A DNA stretch of 64,000 bases from JACDER01 sp963717765 (GCA_963717765.1 CAVQWX010000003.1:806001-870000); one strand, 5' to 3'; positions 47,569 through 56,898 are shown, numbered from the stretch's first letter. Notes: generated by a model from the letters alone, not told the origin. Program-made: numbers and translations.

Positions 47569-50500
47569 CTATTCGAGCAGGCCGCGGATGTCGTCGGCGG
47601 TGATGCTCGCGGCGAAGAGGTCGCCCTCGTCCATGCACGCCGCGGGACAGCTCGGCTTTGCGGCGCGCGAGCGCGACGACCTTCTCCTCGATCGTGTCGC
47701 GGGCGATCATCCGGTAGGCCATCACCGGGCGGGTCTGGCCGATGCGGTGGGTGCGGTCGATCGCCTGGTTCTCGGTGGCGGGGTTCCACCACGGGTCGAG
47801 CAGGAAGCAGTAGTCGGCCTCGGTCAGGTTGAGCCCGAATCCGCCGGCCTTGAGGCTGAGCAGGAAGACCGGGATCGTCGCCGCTCCTGGAAGCGCTCGA
47901 GCACGCGCTCGCGCCTGCGGGTGCGGCCGTCGAGGTAGCAGTATCCGATGCCCTCGTCGTCGAGACGAGGCGCGGACCTGGGCGAGGAAGCGGGTGAACT
48001 GGCTGAACACGAGCGCCCGGTGGCCGCCGCCGACGATATCGCGGAGCTGCTCGACGAGCGCGTCTAGCTTCGCGCAGGGGACGCCGGCGTCGGCCGCCGT
48101 TGACCAGGCCCGGGTGCAGGCTGAGCTGGCGCAGCAGGGTGATCGAGCGGAGGATCGTGAAGCGGTTGCGGTCGAAGTCGCCGAGCAGCCCGAGGATCTT
48201 CTGGCGCTCCCGCTGGAGGTGGGTGTCGTAGACCTTGCGGTGGCGCGCGTGCAGGTCGACGAGGATCGTCTGCTCTTGCTTGGCCGGCAGCTCGGCGGCG
48301 ACCAGCTCCTTGCGTGCGGCGCTTGAGGAGCGGCTTGATCCGGCGCCGCAGGCGGGCGAGCCGCTCGGCGTCGCCGGCGCGCTCGATCGGCCGCGCGTAG
48401 TCGCTCGGCGAACCGCTTCGGGTCGGGGAACAGCCCGGGGGCGGTGATCGACAGGAGCGACCACAGCTCCATCAGGTTGTTCTCCATCGGCGTTCCGGTC
48501 ATCGCGAGCTTGAACGGCGCCGTCGAGCTCGCGCACGCACCGGTACGTCTTGGCCTGGTGGTTCTTGACGTACTGCGCTTCGTCGAGCACCAGCCCGGCC
48601 CACGCGACGGTGCGATACGCGTCGGCATCGAGCCGGAGCAGCGTGTAGGTCGTCGACCACGACGTCGGCGCCGGCGAGCTCGCTCGATCGAGCGGCCCGA
48701 CTTCGTCAGCGTGTCGGTGACGGCGAGGACGCTCAGAGCTCGGGGCGAAGCGGGCTGCCTCGCGCGACCCAGGTCGGGACGACGCTCGTCGGCGCGACCA
48801 CGAGGAACGGGCCGGCGTTCGGGTCGTGCGGCGCGGGCGTGGCAGACGAGCGCGAGCGTCTGCAGCGTCTTGCCGAGACCCATGTCGTCGGCGAGGATCC
48901 CGCCCAGCTCCAGTTCCCACAGCGCGGCGAGCCAGGCGAAGCCCTCCTGCTGGTAGGGGCGCAGCTCGGCCTGAAGCGTCGCGGGCGGCGCGTGCTCGGC
49001 GAGTCCGTCGAGCTCGAGCAGCGCGCCGACCTGGCGCTGCCAAGCCTGCGCCTGCTCCGTCACGACGCCGAGCGCGACGAGCTCCGACCAGAGCCCGGCC
49101 TGGTAGCGGCTGATGCGGAGCGGCTCCGACGGCGTGTCCTGGAGCGCGCGGGCCTCCTCGATCAGCCCGCGGAGCGACTGCAGCCGCGGCTCCAGCAGCG
49201 AGAAGTAGGCGCCGTCGCCGCAGGAGCATGTGCGACTGACCGCTCGCGAGCGCCACGAACACCTCGGCGAACGGCAGCTCGCGACCCTCGACACGGATCG
49301 ACACGCCGAGGTCGAACCAGTCGCGCTCGCCGGCGATCTCCGTGGTCGACACGCCGATGGTGAGCGACTCGCTCACGTCGCGGTAGTCGGGGGGCTGCCC
49401 CTCCGTCTCCACCGTCACTCCCGGCAGCTCGCGCAGGCGCGGGAGCAGCTGCGTCGCGAAGTGCATGCCGTCGAGTCCGGTCAGCGTGACCGCCCCGCCT
49501 GTGGGACGTCCGGCCTCGTCGAGCAGCCCGTAGCGCTCGAGGCCCGTAGCGGCAAGGACGGTGCCGGCGAGGAGCGCGCGCTCGGCTCCGAGATCGCGAA
49601 AGCCCGCGCCGCCTGCGGGTGGGCCGACCGGCGCGCGCCGCTCCCTCTCCCCGACCTGGTACACCCATTCCCAGGCGACCTCGACGGCGTGTTCCATGCC
49701 GCAGTGGGCGGCCAGCACGAGCGAGGGAGCCGAGACCTCGGGCGGGGTGAACGAGTCGTCCGACGACCCGACTGCCGCGATGCTGCGCAGGGCCGGGCAG
49801 ATCTCCTCGCCGAAACGCTCGAGCTCGTCCGGCGGGATCGACAGCGGCTTGCCGCCGAGCACGAGTCGCTGCAGCTCCGGCGGCGCCGGCCGGTCGAGCC
49901 GGACGAGCCGAAGGCGTCCGCGGTCGTCGGCGCCGACGAGCCCGTGGCCGCTCGCGCCGAGGAACAGCTCCGGCTCGACTCTCTCGCCGCCCTCGACGAG
50001 CAGCAGCGCCCGCAGCAGAGAATGGTCGTCGTCGGAGCGCGTGACGTCGAGCCGGATCTCGCCTCGCCGGTATGGCGGCAGCTCGCCCAGATCGGTGTGT
50101 ACGTCGAGGAGCGGCAGCCCGATGCGGGCCGCCTCGTCCAACAGCGCCCAGAGGTGCGTGCCGTAGTCGGTGAGGTCGAGCATCTTGTTGCGGCTGTACC
50201 AGTAGTACGAATGCCCTTCGTGGGCACGCTGGAGCGCGTACAGCTCGCGGACGAGGGCCAGGTGATCGGCGCGGTACTCGCCGCTCCGGACCTGCCAGGA
50301 GTCCAGCCCGCTCCAGGTCAGTGAGCCGTTCACCCAGCCGCCGCGCGCCCCCGGCCGCAGCAATCGCGCCTGGAGGCGCGCTCCCTCCCCGGCGAGGCCG
50401 CTCCGCTGCAGCGACAGCTCGATCCCGAGTTGCCTCCCGGTCGCCTGCGCCGCGGGCGCCTCGATCAGCGCGCGCAGCGGCCGCTCCCACGCCGCCTCCG

Positions 50501-50840
50501 CGGGCGGGGGCACGACCTCGAGCAATCGACGTTCAGGCCCGCCTACAGCGGCGATCACCAGCGCCGCGACGTGCTTGCAGTTGTACCCGACCGGGCACGT
50601 GCACTCGCCCTCGTCGAACGCCGGCGATCCCTCCCGGCCGTCGGCGAAGAAGGCGGTCGTGTCGTAGAGCGCGCCCTGGCCGAGCACCGACCCCGTGAGC
50701 GCCTCCCCCTCGGCGTCCCAGGCGAGCCGGAGCACGCGGCCTCGATTCGCGTAGGCCCGGCCGCGGTCGAAGGACCGCCGGCCGACCGCGGCCTCTACCG
50801 CCGACAGCTCGACATCCCATCGCTCGCGGACGGCGCTCAT
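47569..50840 (-). CDS. SWIM-domain SNF2 helicase, core broken by many frameshifts
   Basis: About 1,090 residues. Residues 1-540 are in one clean frame, with a SWIM zinc finger CTCPVGYNCKH at about 80-90. The SNF2 core follows but changes frame at least ten times between 49225 and 47600: ILADDMGLGKTLQTLAL (motif I), WAGLVLDEAQYVKNHQAKTY (II, DEAQ), MTGTPMENNLMELW (III), ALVFSQFTRFLAQV, AGGFGLNLTEADYCFLLDPW (V) and QAIDRTHRIGQTRPVMAYR (VI) are all preserved. The C terminus, FAASITADDIRGLLE, ends at 47569. It probably remodels or translocates on DNA. Decay is unlikely because motifs are intact. Confidence 0.85.
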
Positions 50841-50942
50841 GTGGGCGGCAACCTATCCGGCGCTCCGGACGCAATCGACGCGCGCCTGGAGCCCGGGCGA
50901 GGGCGGATCAGGCTACGGTGCCAGTCGCGATGACGTCGTCGT

Positions 50943-51210
50943 CTACGCGGCGGCGAGGATGTCGCCGAGATCACTCGCCTCGACGCGATGCTCCGGAAGA
51001 GTGAGCACGATCTTGCCGTCCTCCTCGAGCCGCAGCCGCGCGTTGAGGATCGTGACCCCGACGAGGCTCCCGTCGGCGCCGTAGCACTTGCCGTCGCCTT
51101 CGGCAGTGCCCTCCCAGTCAACCGCCGTCTTCGGATCGCCGACGTTGAGGTAGAGAACGTCGCCCTCGCGGTCGTATGACGTTGTCGAACTCGATCCCGT
51201 CGATCTTCAC
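50943..51210 (-). CDS. DUF2283 protein, copy 1, one frameshift
   Basis: About 89 residues starting VKIDGIEFDN; after a one-base shift at about 51180 it continues YDREGDVLYLNVGDPKTAVD, GSLVGVTILNARLRLEEDG and SDLGDILAAA, ending at TAG 50943-50945. It is clearly homologous to the gene at 54542. DUF2283 proteins are small and often encoded next to toxin-like partners (DUF4258 type). No partner is evident beside this copy. Confidence 0.6.
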
Positions 51211-51270
51211 CGCTTTGGGAGCGACCTTCGCCTGAACGCCGTGACCTAGGCAGCAGCGTGAGTTGGGCGA

Positions 51271-51849
51271 TCAGGCCGACGTCGAACTGCGCCCGTGGAG
51301 AACAAGGTCGATCTCGTCCGCGATGCGCTCCCAGACCCTGTGCACCTCGTCCTCAAGCTCCTTCAGCCAGGGTCGAAGGTCGTCCCAGAACTCGCCGCTC
51401 GGTCCCGGCGGGTACTTGTAGAGCAGCCACAGCGTCGAGTCTCTCTTGTTGAGTCCCAGGGCTGCCGCGGGCTCCGCGAGCGACGACTGGAGAAGCTCGA
51501 TGAACGGGTCAGGGTCGTCCCGCCGCCCCCGCCAAACGCCAATCCAGCACCGCGGCGAGGGCGTGAAGTCAACCTCCCTCGTGTGCCACCCGATGCCTAC
51601 GGCGGCCATCGGATGACCGTCGCCATCCAGCCACTCAGGCCGGTACAGCAGCCGGGCGTCGAAAGCACCTTCGTCACCGAAGAGGATCTCAGCACCCGCG
51701 GGCGGACTCTCGGCGATTCGGTCCCCAACCGTGGTCATCGCCTGGAGGGCGATCTGCTTAGCCTCGGAGACGAGGGCGGCCCACTCTTCGATCTGGGCTC
51801 GGTGCCGGAGGAAGAAGCGGACGGGCTCGTCCTCGATCCGCTCGATCAC
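51271..51849 (-). CDS. Unknown protein coupled to PD-(D/E)XK nuclease
   Basis: 192 residues from GTG 51847-51849, which overlaps the stop of the upstream nuclease gene (GTGA) and follows GGGAG. The protein is mixed alpha/beta with many Trp (GWHTREVDF, CWIGVWRGRRDDPD, WDDLRPWLKELEDEV), no Cys cluster or membrane helix. It resembles immunity or specificity partners of small nuclease systems in layout only; I do not recognise the family. Confidence 0.6.
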   Translation of the reverse strand: MIERIEDEPVRFFLRHRAQIEEWAALVSEAKQIALQAMTTVGDRIAESPPAGAEILFGDEGAFDARLLYRPEWLDGDGHPMAAVGIGWHTREVDFTPSPRCWIGVWRGRRDDPDPFIELLQSSLAEPAAALGLNKRDSTLWLLYKYPPGPSGEFWDDLRPWLKELEDEVHRVWERIADEIDLVLHGRSSTSA

Positions 51850-52517
51850 GGTAGCTCCCTTCGAAGCGTCGACAGGTAGTCCTCGGCGATGTGTCGTCCT
51901 CGGGCTGGGCCCGAGTCCCGCAGCGCCGCCTCCAAGAACTTGCCGATGTCCGACCATCGGACGCTGTGCCAACTGTCTTCTGCACGGGCGGTTGCGGGAG
52001 CCCGACCCGTCGGCGTCAGGAAGATCAGCGCCTGAGCCTCAGGATGATCATCGGCCAGGCGCTGGCACTGCTAAGGCTGCTCGATGGCGTCGAGCTTGTT
52101 CTCGACGACCACCTTGAGCTCACCGCTCGACAGCACGAGATCAGCAACGGCGGTGCCGCCGGCGACCTCCCGGCGCACCACGAAGTGGTGGTGCGCGCCC
52201 GCGTCGAGCCCGACGTGCGAGAGCAGTGCGACCACAAGCCGGTTGCCAAGGCCATGGCGACCGGTGGAGTCGAGGAGCCAACTCAGCATCGCCGAGTGCG
52301 TGAGCTCGTCCCGCGATCTGTGCGTCACGCCTAGGAAATCGGTAGGTCCGGTTTGCCAACTACCGGCCGCCCGAAGCCGCTCGTTCTCTGCATTCATGGC
52401 CTTCAACGAGGCCTCCCAACCCCCGACAAGGCGCTCATCGTTGCGTCGGCGGAGGGCAACCCACTCGGCATTGAGCCTGCCGAAGCGCTCCTCGTTGACC
52501 AAGGTTTCTGTATTCAC
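51846..52517 (-). CDS. PD-(D/E)XK nuclease family protein with in-frame amber codon
   Basis: A single 223-codon frame from ATG 52517 to TGA 51846-51848, interrupted only by TAG at 52071-52073 (codon 149). Before it: HSAMLSWLLDSTGRHGLGNR, VADLVLSSGELKVVVENKLD, the PD-(D/E)XK core (D...E-x-K). After it: QCQRLADDHPEAQALIFLTP and WSDIGKFLEAALRD, a normal continuation. CAG to TAG would account for it. The family contains restriction-type and defence nucleases. A single nonsense change, sequencing error, or readthrough are open. Confidence 0.7.
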
Positions 52518-52597
52518 TGACCTAAGGTCACCTTACGGGATCGGCTGTTGCCGGTTCGAGGATCACGTAAGACGAGTCAGCCGCGTTGGCGCGTTCA

Positions 52598-52993
52598 TCA
52601 CTCCTCGTACCCCCATCCCTGCGGCCACCACGGGTTTTTCGCTCCCCACTCCTCCGGCGGGATGGGTACGGCTCCCTGGTCGACGCGGCGTGGCGGCTCG
52701 CAGGAGTCTAGCCGCGCACGGTTCACGAACCACGTTCCTCTCAGCCGGCTTCGCCAGTACCTGAGGTCGCCGACCTCGAGGTAACGCGTCGGGTTCCGGT
52801 AGCCACGGAAGTAGGCCAGATACGCCTCCGGATGCTCGTCAATGATGGACTCGAGCAATCGACAAGCCTCGAGTTCGGGTTGCTCGAGGTCGTCGACGAC
52901 CACGTACTGATGAGCCGGCATCCTCGGCTCGCGGGGCGCGAGGACGTTGTTCCGCCACGGAAGCTTCTCGGCGAGTTTCTCTACCTCGTTCAT
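52598..52993 (-). CDS. Unknown 131-residue protein
   Basis: ATG 52991-52993 overlaps the stop of the ARPP-1 gene (ATGA). The sequence is clean: MPAHQYVVVDDLEQPELEAC, EHPEAYLAYFRGYRNPTRYL, VGDLRYWRSRLRGTWFVNRA and a Pro/Trp-rich C terminus (IPPEEWGAKNPWWPQGWGYE). No family recognised. Coupling to ARPP-1 suggests a joint role. Confidence 0.6.
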   Translation of the reverse strand: MNEVEKLAEKLPWRNNVLAPREPRMPAHQYVVVDDLEQPELEACRLLESIIDEHPEAYLAYFRGYRNPTRYLEVGDLRYWRSRLRGTWFVNRARLDSCEPPRRVDQGAVPIPPEEWGAKNPWWPQGWGYEE

Positions 52994-53886
52994 GCGCGCG
53001 AGAACGCCGAGAGCTGAAGCAGCTCGCCGTCGAGCTCCAGTCCGGAGCCGATCAGCTCCTCCGCGCTCGACCCGCACGTCCTCGCCGAGCCCGACCGAGG
53101 GCTCGCGCCGGCGCGGCGTCTCCTGCGCGCGGGCGAGGAACTCCTCGAGCCGTGCCTCCGCGACGGGCTTGCCGCCGACGTACTCGATGGCGTCCAGCAT
53201 CGCCCCGCGGAGCAGCTTCGGATAGAGATGGGCAAAGGCCTCGGGCCGGGAGACGTAGTCCAGGCAGAGCGTGGACGGGCCGAGCGCGACCACCATCCCC
53301 GACTGTCCCGGCTCGAGCGGGAAGGCGTCGAGGAGGGCCGCAAGGTCGCGCTCGGATCGGTCGAAGAGGTCGCGCTGGGCGCCCGTGGGGGAGGTGACGC
53401 CGAGCCGCGCGCTCTTCGCGGCCACTGCACTCCAGACCTCGCCCTGCGCGGCTCCGAGCTGCGCGCGGCGCGGCGGCGAGCCGCTCGGCCTTGCGGCGCC
53501 GCAGCTCGGGATAGGCGGTGGCCGGGCGCGGGCTCGAACTGCGCGCTGCGGCGGTGCCAGCGGCCCTGCTCGACGCACGAGACGGGGACGGTCGTCTTCG
53601 TGTGCGGCGCGACGAGCACGGTCACGTTCAGGATCCGGTTCTGCTTGGCGCCGACGAGCTCTTCGCCGTCGTAGAGGAGGACGTTCTGGCCGAGCGGGTT
53701 CTCGACCAGGAGCTCCGGCACGCTGCCGTCTTCGTCGACCTCGGAGATGCGGAAGCCGAGCGGCGCCGCCTCCTCGAACGTCAGGTACTCGGCGCGAGGC
53801 GTGACGCGCGGGAAGAGCGGGGCGACGACGATGCCGTTGTGCTCGACCGGCTCGCCGAGCTGGATGGTGGCGTTCTTCGTCTTCAT
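52990..53886 (-). CDS. ARPP-1 family domain protein, frameshifted
   Basis: About 298 residues. The first frame has LGEPVEHNGIVVAPLFPR, EEAAPLGFRISEVDEDGSVP, NVLLYDGEELVGAKQNRILN and TTVPVSCVEQGRWHRRS, the ARPP-1 domain signature. A frame change near 53460-53500 leads to TGAQRDLFDRSERDLAALLD and LDAIEYVGGKPVAEARLEEF, and another near 53080 to GSGLELDGELLQLSAFSRA. ARPP-1 is named for association with ADP-ribosylglycohydrolase and rhodanese-phosphatase genes; its activity is not known. Confidence 0.75.
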   Translation of the reverse strand: MKTKNATIQLGEPVEHNGIVVAPLFPRVTPRAEYLTFEEAAPLGFRISEVDEDGSVPELLVENPLGQNVLLYDGEELVGAKQNRILNVTVLVAPHTKTTVPVSCVEQGRWHRRSAQFEPAPGHRLSRAAAPQGRAARRRAARSSEPRRARSGVQWPRRARGSASPPPRAPSATSSTDPSATLRPSSTPSRSSRDSRGWWSRSARPRSAWTTSPGPRPLPISIRSCSAGRCWTPSSTSAASPSRRHGSRSSSPARRRRRAGASPRSGSARTCGSSAEELIGSGLELDGELLQLSAFSRA

Positions 53887-53961
53887 CGGACGACTCCTTG
53901 GTCGGGTTCGTGAAGGAGTCGTCGCGAGCCGGTCGGTTTCTTACGAGCGGTAAGAGATCCC

Positions 53962-54186
53962 GTGGCGCCGGGTGATCTTCAAGGGATGCAGTTCTTCTTC
54001 CGCACGAGCGAGAACAGCGGCATCGGGGTCGGGCCGATCGGCGCGATCTTCGTGGGGATGGTCTACCTCGCCGTGTTCGCCGCCGGGATGGTGCTTGCCG
54101 TCGTCTATCTGCTTGGGCTGCTTGTCTTCAAGGGCGGGCCGGCGCTCGTCCGCGCTCTGCGTGATCGAGGGCGCGGTGCAGTCTGA
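53962..54186 (+). CDS. Small single-span membrane protein
   Basis: 74 residues from GTG 53962, or 66 from ATG 53986. One long hydrophobic segment (FVGMVYLAVFAAGMVLAVVY and LLGLLVF) suggests one or two helices, with a basic C-terminal tail. No family recognised. It is divergent from the ARPP-1 gene (75-base gap). Confidence 0.5.
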   Translation: MAPGDLQGMQFFFRTSENSGIGVGPIGAIFVGMVYLAVFAAGMVLAVVYLLGLLVFKGGPALVRALRDRGRGAV

Positions 54187-54209
54187 TCAGATGGTGCAGG
54201 TACTCGAGC

Positions 54210-54488
54210 TCAGAGCTCGAGCCTGACCCGCGAATCCGGGAACGTCGCCACGATCTCGAGCTTGCCGCCGAGCATCTCGATGTATCCCTTCAGTGACGAC
54301 AGGTAGAGATCGTTCTGACACTCGATCGCGGAGACGCGTCTCTGGCTGACGCGCAAGGCGTCGGCGAGATCCTGCTGTGTCAGACCTCGTTGCTCGCGAA
54401 GCTCCGCGAGACGAAGAACGGCGTCGATCCTTCCTTGTATTCCTCGATGTCGGCCCGCAAGACCGGGCGACGCCTGAGAGGTGGGCAC
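54210..54488 (-). CDS. XRE-family HTH antitoxin-like protein
   Basis: The HTH region is clear: RLAELREQRGLTQQDLADAL, RVSQRRVSAIE, then a C-terminal YIEMLGGKLEIVATFPDSRV typical of HigA-like antitoxins. The N-terminal 20 residues in the given frame look wrong; a one-base shift near 54431 would give LRADIEEYKERIDAVLRLAE from TTG 54460, which fits the family better. No toxin gene is adjacent upstream, which is unusual. Confidence 0.7.
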   Translation of the reverse strand: MPTSQASPGLAGRHRGIQGRIDAVLRLAELREQRGLTQQDLADALRVSQRRVSAIECQNDLYLSSLKGYIEMLGGKLEIVATFPDSRVRLEL

Positions 54489-54541
54489 CGCGCAGCGGAC
54501 TCCTCGGCCGAAGACGACGCGCCGGCGCTCGCCCCGGTAGG

Positions 54542-54850
54542 TTAGTCAGCGAGGACGTCGCCGAGATCGGTGACGACGACCATGTGCTCGGGGAGCGTCA
54601 GCTCGATCTTCCCATCTTGCTCGAGCCGGAGCTTCGCGTTGAGGATCGTCAGACCAACGAGGGCGCCATCGGGCGCATATCGGGTGTGATCTCCCTCCGC
54701 GGAGCCGTCGAATTCGACGGCACTATTCGGATCACCGACGTGGAGGTAGAGAACGTCCACGTCCCGGTCGTAGAAATTGTTGTCGAACTCGGTACCCGCG
54801 ATCGTCACCTTGCCGGTAGTGACGCCCGTTTGAATGCGGTCGCTATCCAT
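54542..54850 (-). CDS. DUF2283 protein, copy 2
   Basis: 102 residues, intact. TIAGTEFDNNFYDRDVDVLY, HVGDPNSAVEFDGSAEGDHT, GALVGLTILNAKLRLEQDGK and VVTDLGDVLAD define the DUF2283 fold; the copy at 50943 has the same blocks. It overlaps the upstream toxin-like gene by 46 bases, which is the typical order for a toxin-antitoxin-like pair. Confidence 0.8.
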   Translation of the reverse strand: MDSDRIQTGVTTGKVTIAGTEFDNNFYDRDVDVLYLHVGDPNSAVEFDGSAEGDHTRYAPDGALVGLTILNAKLRLEQDGKIELTLPEHMVVVTDLGDVLAD

Positions 54851-55152
54851 CCCTCACCTCCTTCGAAGTGTACGACGACCTGCAACCACGGCAGCGCGTC
54901 GCCCGTTCTGACGAAGAACCATTCCTCGCCCTCGGCCCGTCCGCGCGCGCGACGGTCGGGCTCGCGAACGGTCTCCATGATTTCACGCAGAAGTTGACGC
55001 ATCTCCGCGTGACGCTCCTTGATGTGGGCCCAACGCTCCTCTGTCAACACGACTCGTCTACCGTCGGGATCCACCGTTGCCGCCAGCATCTCGTTGTCAA
55101 CATAGCCAACGAATCGGCCGAGAGGTCTGGCAGGTCTGCCCGCGTACGCCAT
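54805..55152 (-). CDS. Toxin-like partner of DUF2283
   Basis: 115 residues. RVVLTEERWAHIKERHAEMR, REIMETVREPD, GEEWFFVRT and WLQVVVHFEGGEGWIATAFK follow the layout of DUF4258/PBECR-like predicted RNases: a WxHIxxRH motif, then strands with a late TAF. Upstream of and overlapping DUF2283, so I infer a toxin-antitoxin-like pair. The catalytic residues would be His in WAHIKERH and nearby Arg. Confidence 0.65.
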   Translation of the reverse strand: MAYAGRPARPLGRFVGYVDNEMLAATVDPDGRRVVLTEERWAHIKERHAEMRQLLREIMETVREPDRRARGRAEGEEWFFVRTGDALPWLQVVVHFEGGEGWIATAFKRASLPAR

Positions 55153-55168
55153 AAGCTGCCCGACCGAG

Positions 55169-55712
55169 GTGGATGACTCTCGCCAGATGCTCGATGCGAA
55201 CGACCGCGCCGACTATGAGCTGCTCCAGAAGGGCGAGATCGGCCGCCTACTCGCCAAGTACCAGCCCGCCGTTGTCGGCCGCTGCGTCGCGCGCCTGCGC
55301 GGGCACGCCGACGCCGAGGACGTCGCGCAGAACGTCATGCTCCGCGTCTACAAGGAGTTCATCCGCGGCAAGCGCTGGCACGGGCATCCGTTTCGCGTCG
55401 TCATCCATCAGGTCACCGGCTACACGATCAAGGAGTACTTCCAGGGCCGCGACTACACCGAGCCGCTGCCGGAGAACTGGGATCCCGGCAACCCCGGCTG
55501 GACGGACGCCGTCGTCGAGAGGGACTACATGAGCGAGCTCTTCTCCCAGCTCAGCGAGCACGAGCGGACGATCGCCGAGCTCCACTTCCTCGAGGACCTC
55601 GGAGCGGAGGAGATCGCGCGCGAGGGTCGACTCCAGCCGAAACGCGGTCGACCAGGCACTCTTCAGGATCAGGCGCAAGCTCCGCGACCTCATGTCCAAT
55701 GGCGATGGCTGA
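55169..55712 (+). CDS. Sigma-70-like (ECF-type) factor, one frameshift
   Basis: About 181 residues. GEIGRLLAKYQPAVVGRCVA and ADAEDVAQNVMLRVYKEFIR form region 2; LSEHERTIAELHFLEDLGAE begins region 4. At 55620-55630 the frame changes and the tail becomes VDSSRNAVDQALFRIRRKLR, the sigma-4 recognition helix, ending at TGA 55710-55712. The next gene starts inside its last codons. It may direct expression of the following HTH and IrrE genes. Confidence 0.75.
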
Positions 55713-56280
55713 CGACGTGACGATCCTCTTCGACGACTACGCCGGCCGGTACGTGCGGGGAGAGCAGCCCGACCCGCGCGAGTACCTGGCGCGCGCGGGC
55801 GAGGGGGCGGACGAGCTGGCGGAGCTGATCGACCGCTTCGTCACCGGCACGCCGCCGCCCGAGCCCTCGGAGGAGCGGGTGGCGATGATGAGCGCCTGGC
55901 TCGCGGGCGAGCCGCCGCTGCTCGAGCTGCGCGTGCGTCGCGGGCTGCGGCGCGCCCAGGTCGTGGAGGCGCTGATGCAGACTGCTCGGGCTCGATCCTG
56001 CGAAGGAGAAGAAGGTGGCCGGCTACTACCACCGGCTCGAGACCGGCCTGCTGGATCCAAACCGCGTCGACCCGCGCGTGTTCGAGGCGCTGGCGGAAAC
56101 GTTCAAGACGCGCGTGCGGGAGCTGCTCAGCTGGCGCCCGCCACCAGTCGGTGTCGAACCCGCACCGGCGATGTACCGCCTGGCGCAGAAGGCGCTCCGA
56201 GTCGGCTGCGGCTGCGCCGCCGGCTCAAGCCGGCCGAGGAGCCCGACGAGATCGACCGGCTCTTCGGCGCTGCTGACTAG
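55699..56280 (+). CDS. HTH-like regulator between sigma factor and IrrE, frameshifted
   Basis: Start ATG 55699 or 55705. The first part is acidic (DDYAGRYVRGEQPDPREYLA, ELIDRFVTGTPPPEPSEE), then RRGLRRAQVVEALMQ leads, after a shift at about 55983, to LGLDPAKEKKVAGYYHRLET and VDPRVFEALAETFKTRVREL, an XRE-like helical region. A second shift near 56200 restores the frame for EEPDEIDRLFGAAD. It is probably the partner that links the sigma factor to the ImmA/IrrE protease, as in ImmR/ImmA pairs. Confidence 0.6.
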   Translation: MAMADDVTILFDDYAGRYVRGEQPDPREYLARAGEGADELAELIDRFVTGTPPPEPSEERVAMMSAWLAGEPPLLELRVRRGLRRAQVVEALMQTARARSCEGEEGGRLLPPARDRPAGSKPRRPARVRGAGGNVQDARAGAAQLAPATSRCRTRTGDVPPGAEGAPSRLRLRRRLKPAEEPDEIDRLFGAAD

Positions 56281-56359
56281 GCCTCGTCAACCGCTGCGCA
56301 TGGGCCAACTGGCCTATTGCGAAGCTCCATCGGAGTGCGACACACTGGCCGCTGCGGAC

Positions 56360-56873
56360 ATGCCCGGACCAGTCACGGACCCACGAGCGGATGCGCTTCG
56401 AGAGCGCTACCACGCCTTGTTCGAGGCGGACGAGTTGCCCGTACCGGTCGACGCGATCGCCGAGGACCTCCTCGGCCTGAGCGTCGGCGAGGCCGATCTC
56501 GACGTCTCAGGCCTGCTGCTGCCGGCCGATCGCCAGATCTGGGTGAACGCCCGCGAGGCGCGCGAGTCGCCAGGCCGCCGCCGCTTCACCATCGCGCACG
56601 AGCTTGGCCACTGGGTCTGTCAGTGCCTTGAGGGACGGACGGCGCCGATGTACTGCCGATCGGACGAAGTGGGCCCGCCGAACGGCGAGACGCGCCAGCT
56701 CGAACGCGAGGCAAACGTCTTCGCCGCAGAACTGCTAATGCCTGAACCGCTGGTACGTAAGACGTTCGCGGACTCGACGACTGCCTGAAGTGGCTGAGCC
56801 ACTCGGGGTGTCCCAGGACGCGATGGCGTGGCGCCTCTACAACTTCGGGCTTACGACGGAGCCGCCCTCGTGA
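56360..56873 (+). CDS. ImmA/IrrE-type metallopeptidase, one frameshift
   Basis: About 171 residues. VDAIAEDLLGLSVGEADLDV, a beta strand IWVNAREARES and the zinc motif FTIAHELGHWVCQ (HExxH), then LEREANVFAAELLMPEPLVR as third-ligand helix. A shift near 56780 gives the usual tail VSQDAMAWRLYNFGL, ending at TGA 56871-56873. Such proteases cut an XRE repressor to release stress, mobile-element or defence genes. Confidence 0.82.
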
Positions 56874-56898
56874 TCACTTCGCCCAGACCATCTAGCTG

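Noticed and set aside
47322..50840. One continuous minus-strand frame of 1,172 codons joining the SWIM domain to VapB
   Set aside because: Its middle lacks helicase motifs and reads as Arg/Ala/Pro-rich out-of-frame sequence; the true SNF2 motifs are in other frames and VapB is a separate gene with its own operator.
56290..56359. Earlier start for the ImmA/IrrE gene within MGQLAYCEAPSE
   Set aside because: The segment is Cys-containing and unlike family N termini; ATG 56360 gives a usual length, though the earlier start cannot be excluded.
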